This document shows positions 14,045 to 21,373 of a stretch of 34,649 bases of DNA, one piece after another; the stretch's first letter is position 1, and each line of letters begins with the position of its first letter. This DNA is from Desulfuromonas sp. Lineage in GTDB: Bacteria > Desulfobacterota > Desulfuromonadia > Desulfuromonadales > BM515. Under the pieces are notes generated by a model that had not been told where the DNA came from, searched no databases, and saw only the letters and a program-made list of their open reading frames with translations. The translations under genes and the position numbers were made by a program. Location: the NCBI GenBank assembly GCA_002869635.1, contig PKUF01000082.1, forward strand, positions 1 to 34,649, given 5' to 3'.

Positions 14045-16024
14045 CTAGGGGCGCAGTGCTTCGGCGACAACCTCGGCGACATCTTTGACCCGAACCTTCT
14101 CATCCCCTTCATCCTTAAGACCATCTTCCATCATCGTCATGCAGTAGGGGCAGGAGACGCAAATGGTGTCGGGACTCTGGTGCAAGGCCTCTTTGACCCG
14201 GTTGCGGTTGATCCGCTCGCCGCTGACTTCTTCAAGCCACATGCGACCGCCACCGGCGCCACAGCAGAAGGCGTTTTCACCGCGGCGTTCAAACTCCTGA
14301 GGCGTCTTTCCGGTCGCCTGTTGCAGGATCTGGCGGGGAGCCTCGTAGGTGTCGTTATGACGACCGAGGTAACAGGAATCATGAAAGAGAAGCGCTCCTT
14401 GATCCTTTTGCGGCAGTTTAAGGCGTCCTTCACTCACGAGGTGGGCGATTAGTTCGCTGTGATGAAGAACCTCGATCTCAAGGCCGTACTGACGGTAATC
14501 GTTTTTCAAAGTACTGAAACAGTGGGGACAGGCGGTGACGATCTTGGTTACGCCGCGGCTTTTGAAGAGCTCGACATTCTGACGTGCCAGTTGATCAAAG
14601 ACATACTCGTTGCCGAGACGCCGAACACTGTCGCCGCAGCAGAGTTCATCTTTGCCGAGAATGCCCCAGCGGACATCGGCTTGATCAAGAATCGTCGTCA
14701 GTGCCACCGAGACCTGCTTGGCCCGGGTGTCGAAGCTGCCAGCACAGCCGACGAAGAAGAGGATGTCGCACTGTTCGGCGTCAAAGAGGCGATCACCGAG
14801 CTGATTGCTCCATTTGCTTCGTTCAGACGGGGCGATCCCCCAGGGATTACTCCGTTGTTCCATGTTTTCAAAGAGGGTCAGGAGTTCGCTGGGAAACTCG
14901 GCTTTTTCCTGCACCAGATGCCGCCTCATTTTGATGATCTTCGGCATCTGCTCGATCAACACCGGGCAGACGTTGATGCAAGCGCCACAGGTGGTGCAAT
15001 CCCAAAGGGCATCGACGCAGCTGGTCCCCTCTCCCTGAACCGTATCAGTGAGGGGGTGGGAGCCGCTCTGCCCCTCTTTGAGGGTCGGCCCGTTTTTCAG
15101 CAGATTGACCTTGATGTCGTGGACGATGCGGCGTGGATTGAGTCCTTTGCCGGTGTTGTAGGCCGGACAGAGGTCTTGGCAACGACCGCACTCAGTGCAG
15201 GTGAAGCTGTCGAGAAGATCCTTCCAGCTGAACTGTTCGACGCTCCCGACTCCGAAACGCGCCCCCTTCTCAAAAACCTCAGGAGAGGGGAGGGTTGTCT
15301 TTTCTAGGTTCGCGAAAAAGGTGTTGGGAATCGCTGTCAGGATGTGCATATGCTTGCTGCGGGGGAGCAGGTTGAGAAAGATAAGCAGGATTGCGGCGTG
15401 TCCCCACCAAGCATAAAGTGCCACGGTTTCGAGACTCTGAACTGAGAGACCGGTAAGTCCGCTGCCGAGCAGAGCCGAGACCGGGCGGGTGGTGTCGTGG
15501 ATACCGAGAGCCGCGTGAGCCGCATGCAGCAAAAAGAAGGCGAGCATGAGCGAGGCGATCATCGCCAGAATCAGCAGCGATTCGCGACTGCGGGCAGAGG
15601 TGTATTCGTTGCCGAGATAGTCGGGGGGGAAAAAGAGGCGGCGGACAACGGCGATACCGACACAGACCAGCGTGACCAAGGAGACAATGTCGAAGGCGAT
15701 TGCCAACCCCCGATAGAGCCCCTCGGGGAGGGTGTGGGCGATCTGGCCGGGAAAGAGGCCGTCGATAAGAAATTCGGCGTTGGCCAGACTCAGAAGAAGG
15801 AAGCCCCAGAAAAGAAGCGAATGGTTGAAGCCGAAGGGGCGCTTGAGAACTCGCTTCTGGGCGAAGGCGTAACTGAGCATGCGCTGCAGGCGTTTGAGTG
15901 GGGCGTCAAAGCGGTTTTCCGCCGCTCCCAGGGTGATCAGTTCGAGGCGTTCGGCACAACTGACAGCAAAGGCCAGCACCGAGATGGCCAACAGGGCGAT
16001 ATAGATGATTTGCTCGATCGGCAT
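14045..16024 (-). CDS. membrane HdrD-like FeS oxidoreductase, probable Etf:menaquinone oxidoreductase
   Basis: The 659-residue protein has an N-terminal membrane part with about five or six helices (residues 1-235). Its His residues (FNHSLLFWGF, AWWGHAAILL) could ligate heme b, as in NarI-like domains. A two-[4Fe-4S] module follows (CTECGRCQDLCP; CTTCGACINVCP), then two HdrD-type CCG domains (FFVGCAGSFD...CCGDS and HDSCYLGRHN...FCCGAGGG). This is the architecture of the Etf-linked membrane protein (EMO/DUF224 type) that passes electrons from Etf to menaquinone. It starts 10 nt after etfA behind AGGAGAG. The usual acyl-CoA dehydrogenase partner is absent; AOR takes that place in the operon. 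Confidence 0.85.
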   Translation of the reverse strand: MPIEQIIYIALLAISVLAFAVSCAERLELITLGAAENRFDAPLKRLQRMLSYAFAQKRVLKRPFGFNHSLLFWGFLLLSLANAEFLIDGLFPGQIAHTLPEGLYRGLAIAFDIVSLVTLVCVGIAVVRRLFFPPDYLGNEYTSARSRESLLILAMIASLMLAFFLLHAAHAALGIHDTTRPVSALLGSGLTGLSVQSLETVALYAWWGHAAILLIFLNLLPRSKHMHILTAIPNTFFANLEKTTLPSPEVFEKGARFGVGSVEQFSWKDLLDSFTCTECGRCQDLCPAYNTGKGLNPRRIVHDIKVNLLKNGPTLKEGQSGSHPLTDTVQGEGTSCVDALWDCTTCGACINVCPVLIEQMPKIIKMRRHLVQEKAEFPSELLTLFENMEQRSNPWGIAPSERSKWSNQLGDRLFDAEQCDILFFVGCAGSFDTRAKQVSVALTTILDQADVRWGILGKDELCCGDSVRRLGNEYVFDQLARQNVELFKSRGVTKIVTACPHCFSTLKNDYRQYGLEIEVLHHSELIAHLVSEGRLKLPQKDQGALLFHDSCYLGRHNDTYEAPRQILQQATGKTPQEFERRGENAFCCGAGGGRMWLEEVSGERINRNRVKEALHQSPDTICVSCPYCMTMMEDGLKDEGDEKVRVKDVAEVVAEALRP

Positions 16025-16034
16025 GGTCTCTCTC

Positions 16035-17372
16035 CTAGGCCGCGCTTTGGGGCTGACGGCCCTTGTTGCTCTTTAGATTCCGGATCTTACGCGTCAACAT
16101 CGGGACGATTTCAAAAAGGTCTCCGACGATGCCGTAGGTGGCGACCTGAAAGATCGGCGCCTCGGCGTCACGATTGACGGCGATGATCACATCCGAATCC
16201 TGCATCCCGACCAGATGTTGAATGGCACCGGAGATGCCACAGGCGATGTAGATGGTCGGTCGCACCGTTTTGCCGGTCTGGCCGACCTGGCGGCTGTGCG
16301 GTTTCCAGCCGGCGTCGACAGCGCTGCGCGAGGCACCGACAACCCCACCAAGTTCATCTGCAAGCTCTTGTAATATCGAAAAGTTATCCTGGCTCATCAT
16401 GCCGCGACCGCCTGAAACGATGATCTCAGCGCCAGCGATATCGACCTCGTCACCACTTCCCTTATCGGTAAGCACGGAGACGACTTTGACAAGGATATCT
16501 TCTTCTTTCGGAGCAAAGTTTTCGCAAATCAGCTTGCCGTTACGTCCCGGAACATAGTCGGCAATCGGCATTACCTGAGGCCGTACCGTCGCCATCTGCG
16601 GCCGGAAGCGGTCGCACATGATGGTCGCCATGATATTGCCGCCAAAAGCGGGGCGGGTTTGCGCCAGATTTCCTTTGGGATCGATTGCCAGACCGGTACA
16701 GTCGGCGGTCAGACCGGTTCCGACGACGGTGGCAACGGAGCCGGCAAGGTCACGCCCTTGGCCGGTCGCCCCCATGAGGATGATTTCTGGCTTGTGCTTG
16801 TCGATCAGGTAACAAAGAGCGTCGGTAAACGGCTCGGTACGGTAGTTCTTATAGACAGCCGCATCAATCACGATGGCGGTGTCGGCACCGTAGGCATAAG
16901 CTTCCTCTCTTAGCGATTTGACATGATGCCCGATGATTACCGCGGAGAGTTCCACGCCGAGGGTGTCCGCCAGTTGTCGTCCGCTGCCGAGAAGCTCCCA
17001 GGAGACCTTGGCGACCTCGCCGTCGTATTGCTCAATAAAAACCCAGACCCCCTTAAAGGCGGCAAGCTTGTTACGCAGCGCCTGTTCTTCGGGGTCGAGC
17101 TGCACTTTTCCCTGATTCTGGGCCTCCCACAGCTTGAGTTGCTCCAGTTGCTCGGGGGTGTAGAACATCTCAAGTGCGCCAACGGCGCAGACTTTGACGC
17201 ACTTGACACAGCCGATACATTTTTCTTGCTCGACCGACTGCAGTTCTCCTGCGTCATTCATGCGGATTCCGTCGACAGGGCAGGCGCTGACACAGCGCTC
17301 ACCGCAAGCAACGCATTTCCCCGCGACAACCCGCGCGACCCCCCTTGGTTTTTTTATTTTTGTTTCGCTCAT
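16035..17372 (-). CDS. etfA: electron-transfer flavoprotein alpha subunit with N-terminal ferredoxin domain
   Basis: The 445-residue protein is longer than plain EtfA (about 320). The first ~70 residues form a two-cluster ferredoxin domain (CVACGERCVSACP from C20, then CIGCVKCVKVC), as in CarE of caffeyl-CoA reductase. A short helix linker precedes the EtfA domains. The C-terminal FAD domain has the classic segments SRSAVDAGW, QVGQTGKTV, CGISGAIQHL and NRDAEAPIF. The start is preceded by AAGGAGAG, 30 nt after etfB. The fused ferredoxin offers an entry point for electrons from a ferredoxin-type donor such as AOR. Whether this Etf bifurcates cannot be decided from sequence by eye. Confidence 0.93.
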   Translation of the reverse strand: MSETKIKKPRGVARVVAGKCVACGERCVSACPVDGIRMNDAGELQSVEQEKCIGCVKCVKVCAVGALEMFYTPEQLEQLKLWEAQNQGKVQLDPEEQALRNKLAAFKGVWVFIEQYDGEVAKVSWELLGSGRQLADTLGVELSAVIIGHHVKSLREEAYAYGADTAIVIDAAVYKNYRTEPFTDALCYLIDKHKPEIILMGATGQGRDLAGSVATVVGTGLTADCTGLAIDPKGNLAQTRPAFGGNIMATIMCDRFRPQMATVRPQVMPIADYVPGRNGKLICENFAPKEEDILVKVVSVLTDKGSGDEVDIAGAEIIVSGGRGMMSQDNFSILQELADELGGVVGASRSAVDAGWKPHSRQVGQTGKTVRPTIYIACGISGAIQHLVGMQDSDVIIAVNRDAEAPIFQVATYGIVGDLFEIVPMLTRKIRNLKSNKGRQPQSAA

Positions 17373-17402
17373 GCCATCTCTCCTTAAGAGCGTTTTTAGT
17401 GC

Positions 17403-18215
17403 TTAAACCGCGAGAAGATCCTTTGATAAAAGCTTCTCAAGCAGTAGTTGGGTGGTCCCTTCCGGGTCGTTCAGTCCGTCGCCGATAATCTCTCCCTGAT
17501 CCCGTTCCGGGGAGAAGATTTTGCTGACCCAGGTCGGCGAACCTTTGAGGCCGATCGTTTCGACATCGAGTTTGAGCTGGCTGTTATCCCAGACCTTAAT
17601 CTCCCTTTCAGAGGCTGCAAGTCGCATCGGTACCGTCGGGTAACGTGGTTGATTGATCTCGCGCACCACAGTGATCATCACCGGCAACGGCGCCTCGACG
17701 ATCTCGTAGCGCCCCTCAAGTTTGCGGCGAACCCGGATCGTCTTATTCCCCAGGTCGAGACGCTCGATTCGATCAACCAGGGTCAGCTGATGCAGTCCCA
17801 GGCGTGAGGCGATTCCCGGTCCGACCTGAGCCGTATCACCGTCAATAGTCTGTTTGCCGCAGAAGACGATGGCGACCTCTTCCTGCTTTGCGAGGCGTTC
17901 AATGGCGGCGGAGAGGACCCGGCTGGTCGCCAGGGTGTCGGCACCGCCAAAGGAGCGATCCGAGAGAAGGATGGCATCATCGACGCCGAGGGAGCAGGCT
18001 TTGCGCAAGGTCGCTTCGGCATTGGGAGGGCCCATCGAAAGAGCAACGGCGCGCACACCGTAGTCGTCGCGCAGGCGTAGACTCTCTTCCAACGCATGGG
18101 TGTCGTAGGGGTTGGTGATGAAGGGGATACCGTCTCGCACCAGAGTGTTGGTGGCCGGGTCGATCTGCACCTGGGTGGTATCAGGGACTTGTTTTAGGCA
18201 TGAGATGACCTGCAT
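17403..18215 (-). CDS. etfB: electron-transfer flavoprotein beta subunit
   Basis: The 270-residue EtfB carries the expected elements: CLKQVPDT near the N-terminus, MGPPNAEATLRKA, the nucleotide-binding stretch DRSFGGADTLATSRVL and QTIDGDTAQVGPGIA. EtfB pairs with EtfA, binds FAD or AMP and contacts the electron donor or acceptor. Its sequence is of the FixA/CarD type rather than the mitochondrial type. It lies 69 nt after the E1-like gene and 30 nt before etfA. Order etfB-etfA-membrane FeS protein matches the known Etf-to-menaquinone cassettes, here embedded in an AOR operon. Confidence 0.93.
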   Translation of the reverse strand: MQVISCLKQVPDTTQVQIDPATNTLVRDGIPFITNPYDTHALEESLRLRDDYGVRAVALSMGPPNAEATLRKACSLGVDDAILLSDRSFGGADTLATSRVLSAAIERLAKQEEVAIVFCGKQTIDGDTAQVGPGIASRLGLHQLTLVDRIERLDLGNKTIRVRRKLEGRYEIVEAPLPVMITVVREINQPRYPTVPMRLAASEREIKVWDNSQLKLDVETIGLKGSPTWVSKIFSPERDQGEIIGDGLNDPEGTTQLLLEKLLSKDLLAV

Positions 18216-18284
18216 GCGATCAATATCCTTTCCGCAAAGGCTGGTGTTCCGTGCCGTCCGGTGAGGACTTTGAACAGCGACGGA

Positions 18285-19103
18285 TCATAGAGGGATGTCG
18301 TTAAACTCCATATCGAGCAGGTCGATGGAGAGGGCTCGGTCGTCGAGAGTCGTGCCTTGGTGCAGCAGGAGTTTACAGACCTCTGCAACTTCAAGGCTCG
18401 CGACCACCGCCGGCGTAAAAGAGGGGTTGCCGAGATTTTTTTCGACGCCTTTCTCCTGCTGACTCTTGCCATAAAGGCGGTCGAAAGAGAGGCTGCCGGG
18501 GAGCACGGTCGAGACATGACCGTACCAGCCGCCGATGGCGCCGTGGACCAAGGGAACGCCGAGTTCACTGCATGTCTCGGCCAATTCCAGCCGGACGGAA
18601 ACGGTATCGAGACAGTCGACAACCACATCGGCACCGCGTAGCAGGGTCGCGCCGTTTTGGGCGTTTAAGCGGCTTTGGATCGGGATCACATCAACGACAG
18701 GGTTGATGGCGGCGACCCGTTCGGCGGCGGCCGCCGCTTTCGGTCGTCCGAGCTGTTCGAGCGTTGCGAGGAGTTGGCGATTGAGATTGTGCTCTTCGAA
18801 AATATCAGGGTCGATCGCTGTTATTCGTCCGACACCGAGGCGAGCCATCCCTTCAATCACATAGCCTCCGAGACCGCCGCAACCGACCACGGCCACATGG
18901 CTGGCAAAAAGACGCCGTTGATCATCCAGAGAGAGCATCGCCTGATTGCGTTGATAGCGGGCGGGCAGGAGTCCATTCTCTAGAGCCAGCCGCTCCACCT
19001 CCGGCAAGGGGGTGCAAAAGCGTTCGCTCGCCCTGCACTGCGCCTGCCACGGCAGGAGCCCATTGGTGCTGGCATTCTGCAAAAAAAGGAGGAGGCCCCC
19101 CAT
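18285..19103 (-). CDS. MoeB/HesA/ThiF-type E1-like adenylyltransferase
   Basis: The 272-residue enzyme belongs to the E1-like family that adenylates the C-terminal glycine of MoaD or ThiS carriers. The ATP-binding turn VVGCGGLGG (about residues 72-80) is followed by AIDPDIFEEHNLNRQ with the conserved Asp, Asn and Arg, and by VVDCLDTVSVR. An N-terminal extension of about 45 residues precedes the domain. The two zinc-binding CxxC pairs of MoeB and the Cys of ThiF/MoeB crossover are not seen, so it is closer to HesA-like variants. Its start is one base after the moaD stop, which implies tight coupling. Its partner is presumably the adjacent GGG-tailed protein, for tungsten/molybdenum pterin synthesis. 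Confidence 0.88.
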   Translation of the reverse strand: MGGLLLFLQNASTNGLLPWQAQCRASERFCTPLPEVERLALENGLLPARYQRNQAMLSLDDQRRLFASHVAVVGCGGLGGYVIEGMARLGVGRITAIDPDIFEEHNLNRQLLATLEQLGRPKAAAAAERVAAINPVVDVIPIQSRLNAQNGATLLRGADVVVDCLDTVSVRLELAETCSELGVPLVHGAIGGWYGHVSTVLPGSLSFDRLYGKSQQEKGVEKNLGNPSFTPAVVASLEVAEVCKLLLHQGTTLDDRALSIDLLDMEFNDIPL

Positions 19104-19104
19104 C

Positions 19105-19329
19105 TCAGCCCCCCCCGACCAGCGGCAAGAGCGAGAGAGAGTCCCCCTCCTGCAATCTCTGGGTCAATGCGGCATGGCGGCCATTGACCATGATTACCCC
19201 CAATTCTTCCTCGGTGATCTTAAGTTGAGCTGCGACCGCGCCACAGGTCGTCCCGTCAGTGAGGTCGAATTCCTGAACCTTAAAGCGCTCCTGCCTGAAG
19301 TTGGCGAACAGTTTGACCGTAATTTTCAT
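19105..19329 (-). CDS. MoaD/ThiS-like sulfur carrier with C-terminal GGG
   Basis: This 74-residue ubiquitin-fold protein ends in LLPLVGGG, the flexible glycine tail that is adenylated and thiocarboxylated in MoaD/ThiS carriers. The N-terminus MKITVKLFANF is typical of MoaD. I chose the start at 19329 since it gives the canonical N-terminus; GAGGAGG lies 12 nt upstream, a long spacing. A start at 19404 would translate the aor 3' hairpin. The neighbouring E1-like gene starts one base after its stop. In AOR operons such proteins supply the dithiolene sulfurs of the metal-pterin. ThiS is less likely because no thiazole genes are nearby. Confidence 0.88.
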   Translation of the reverse strand: MKITVKLFANFRQERFKVQEFDLTDGTTCGAVAAQLKITEEELGVIMVNGRHAALTQRLQEGDSLSLLPLVGGG

Positions 19330-19380
19330 ATCTTGTTGTCGCCTCCTCGGTTTTGTTCCGACGTGCGCCGGAGAAAAAGT

Positions 19381-19410
19381 CCCGGAGTGGTGCACGTGTA
19401 CCACTCCGGG
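19381..19410 (-). terminator. terminator-like hairpin between aor and moaD
   Basis: An 11-bp perfect GC-rich stem (19400-19410 with 19381-19391, 8-nt loop) is followed on the minus strand by ACTTTTTCT. It starts 37 nt after the aor stop. Partial termination here would make aor mRNA more abundant than the downstream cofactor and Etf genes. Confidence 0.6.
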
Positions 19411-19446
19411 CAGGAGAGAGAGTCTAGGCTCTCTTGAGAGACAGGT

Positions 19447-21177
19447 TTAGAAGTTCCAGAAGGCGTCGATCTCGTCGTCGCTGAAGTCCCAGACCGCGTT
19501 GTGCGGTGCCACCGGATCGGTGTTGAAGAACTCGGGGAGACGGTCGTCCTTGTTGGTGAACCCGGCTTCAATGTTGAAGCCGCGCTCGGTCTTGAGGATC
19601 GTCTTGCCGAGTTCGGTCACGTCGTCACCGGTCAGGGCGATGCCGAAGCGGGCATTGATCATGTCGATCAGGGCCGGCAGACACTCGGGGATGTCGAGAG
19701 CCGGGAAGGCGATGAAAATACACATCCCGGTTGAATCGACAGCGGCGGTGGCGATCTGCAGGTTACGGGAGAGCTCGACCTGACCATCTTTTTTCAGCGG
19801 ATCGACAAAACCGCCGACGTTGAGGATGTTGGTGGCGATGGTGTAGCCGGCGGTGTGGTCGGCCCCCATGGTGCTGGTCGCATAGGTGATGCCGATCCCT
19901 TTGACGCTGCGCGGATCGTAGGCCGGAATCCCTTGGTTCTTGACCACCGGGACGCGGGTGACACCGTAGGTGCGGCCGACGTGGCCGGCGCCGCCGCCGA
20001 GGATGCGCCCCAGAGGTGTCACGTTGCCGATCTCTTCTTTAAGCAGGCGAATGACGCCCTTGCCGTCGCCGAAGGGGAGAATCCCGGCCTCCATCGCCAC
20101 ACCGAACATGACAGCGGTCTCGATGGAGTCGACACCGATATCGTCCATGATGTTGTCGGCTTCGGCGATATCGTCGAGGGTTTCGATGCAGCAGTTGGCC
20201 CCAAGACCCCAGATCGTTTCGTACTCAAAGCCGGAGGTGACGTACTTGCCGTCTTTGTCGTTGTAGACCTGGGAACACTGGATGATGCAGCCGGCATGAC
20301 AGCCATGCTTGGTCTTGCCACCACGCTCAACGATGGTGTCATGCATCGTCTCGCCACTGATGTTGTCATGGGCCTCAAACTGACCGTAGGTGAAGTTGCG
20401 AGTCGGCAGGCCGCCCGCCTCGTTGAGGATGTTCACCAGAACATTGGTGCCATAGGTCGGCAGGCCCTCGCCGGCCACAGGATGGTCGAGCAGCGCTTTG
20501 GCAAAGACGCGGGCTGCGGTCTTGAACTTATCGGGATCAGCAATGGTGACAGCGCCGGCGCCGGTGGAATCGATGGTGATGTACTTGATCTTTTTCGAGC
20601 CCATGACGGCGCCCATGCCGCCACGGCCGTGGCTGCGGATCTTGCTGTCAGGGTCTTTGACCGAAATGTTGGCCGAAGCCATTTTCGCCTCACCCGCCGG
20701 ACCGATGGTCATGACGCCGATCTTTTTGTCGAACTTGGACTCAAGCGCCTCAATGACGGCAAAGTTCCCTTGACCGATCAATTCGCTCTCTTCGGCAATG
20801 GTCACGCCATCTTTGGTCAGATGCAGGCTGTAGAATTTGTCCTCTTTCGGCAGACCCTCAATGATCAGCGCTTTGATCCCCATCTTGGCGAACTGCTGAG
20901 CACTGGTGCCACCGGCGTTGCTCTCTTTGATCGTTCCGGTCAGGGGGCTCTTGGCGCCACAGGACATACGACCAGAGTTGGCGGCCGGGGTGCCGGAGAG
21001 CAGGCCCGGAGCGAAAACCAGCTTGTTGTTGGGGCCGAGGGGGTGGCAGGTCGGCACGACCTCTTCGGCGACGATGGTCGAAGTCAGGGCTCGGCCGCCG
21101 AGACCGGCCCAGTTGGCAGGAACTTCTTCGACGCTGCTGGTCAGGTCGGTCATGTTTACGCGGAAAATCTTGTCCAT
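19447..21177 (-). CDS. aor: tungsten-dependent aldehyde:ferredoxin oxidoreductase
   Basis: The 576-residue protein belongs to the AOR family, which oxidises aldehydes to acids (or the reverse) at a tungsten bis-pterin site and passes electrons through one [4Fe-4S] cluster. The N-terminal pterin domain shows GGRAL, the segment SGRMSCGAKSPLTGTIKES and RSHGRGGMGAVMGSKK. Cluster ligands are in HGCHAGCIIQCSQVY (CxxCxxxC) with a distal Cys in DSTGMCIF. The length fits mesophilic AORs. GGGAG precedes the start by 9 nt, and that site is complementary to the riboswitch core upstream. Neighbours supply alcohol dehydrogenase, pterin synthesis and an Etf-menaquinone route. Benzoyl-CoA reductase BamB is a relative, but no bam genes are present. 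Confidence 0.93.
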   Translation of the reverse strand: MDKIFRVNMTDLTSSVEEVPANWAGLGGRALTSTIVAEEVVPTCHPLGPNNKLVFAPGLLSGTPAANSGRMSCGAKSPLTGTIKESNAGGTSAQQFAKMGIKALIIEGLPKEDKFYSLHLTKDGVTIAEESELIGQGNFAVIEALESKFDKKIGVMTIGPAGEAKMASANISVKDPDSKIRSHGRGGMGAVMGSKKIKYITIDSTGAGAVTIADPDKFKTAARVFAKALLDHPVAGEGLPTYGTNVLVNILNEAGGLPTRNFTYGQFEAHDNISGETMHDTIVERGGKTKHGCHAGCIIQCSQVYNDKDGKYVTSGFEYETIWGLGANCCIETLDDIAEADNIMDDIGVDSIETAVMFGVAMEAGILPFGDGKGVIRLLKEEIGNVTPLGRILGGGAGHVGRTYGVTRVPVVKNQGIPAYDPRSVKGIGITYATSTMGADHTAGYTIATNILNVGGFVDPLKKDGQVELSRNLQIATAAVDSTGMCIFIAFPALDIPECLPALIDMINARFGIALTGDDVTELGKTILKTERGFNIEAGFTNKDDRLPEFFNTDPVAPHNAVWDFSDDEIDAFWNF

Positions 21178-21186
21178 CTTGAAAAA

Positions 21187-21195
21187 CTCCCTTTC
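21187..21195 (-). promoter_or_regulatory. aor Shine-Dalgarno region, complementary to the riboswitch core
   Basis: GAAAGGGAG (minus strand, 21195-21187) is the ribosome site of aor. It is the exact complement of CTCCCTTTC in the aptamer core (minus strand, 21250-21242). When the core is not folded, the two could pair over 9 bp and hide the site. Confidence 0.65.
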
Positions 21196-21230
21196 TCAAA
21201 AAAGATCGTGCTGCCTGATTCTTCTGATCA

Positions 21231-21300
21231 ATCCCCTTTCCGAAAGGGAGGCCTCGCCGTTTCCAGCCAAACCCGGCGGCCTGCCACCATAAGGGGAATC
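21231..21300 (-). ncRNA. Moco/Tuco-class riboswitch aptamer lacking P3, upstream of aor
   Basis: On the minus strand a closing helix TCCCC/GGGGA (21297-21293 with 21236-21232) encloses the same core seen at 6270-6316: 37 of 47 aligned positions are identical, including GGCCGC, GCCTCCCTTT and GGAAAGG. The P3-like hairpin of the first copy is missing; only about 12 nt link the helix to the core. P3-less members have been proposed to sense the tungsten cofactor. It sits between adh and aor, so it would control aor and downstream genes within the operon. Structure was read by eye. Confidence 0.75.
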
Positions 21301-21330
21301 CTCTTCAGGTGGTCAGGCTCGGAGATTGAC

Positions 21331-21355
21331 GCCGGCGGAGAGAGACTCCGCCGGC
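21331..21355 (-). other. 10-bp GC stem-loop after the alcohol dehydrogenase gene
   Basis: GCCGGCGGAG (21331-21340) pairs with CTCCGCCGGC (21346-21355) around 5 nt. No T-run follows on the minus strand, so it looks like an mRNA-stabilising or processing hairpin rather than a full terminator. Confidence 0.5.
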
Positions 21356-21373
21356 GGTTTCGAGCAAAAACAG

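Noticed and set aside
19447-21177. Benzoyl-CoA reductase subunit BamB as identity of the AOR-family gene
   Set aside because: No other bam genes nearby, while alcohol dehydrogenases and length fit a standard AOR.
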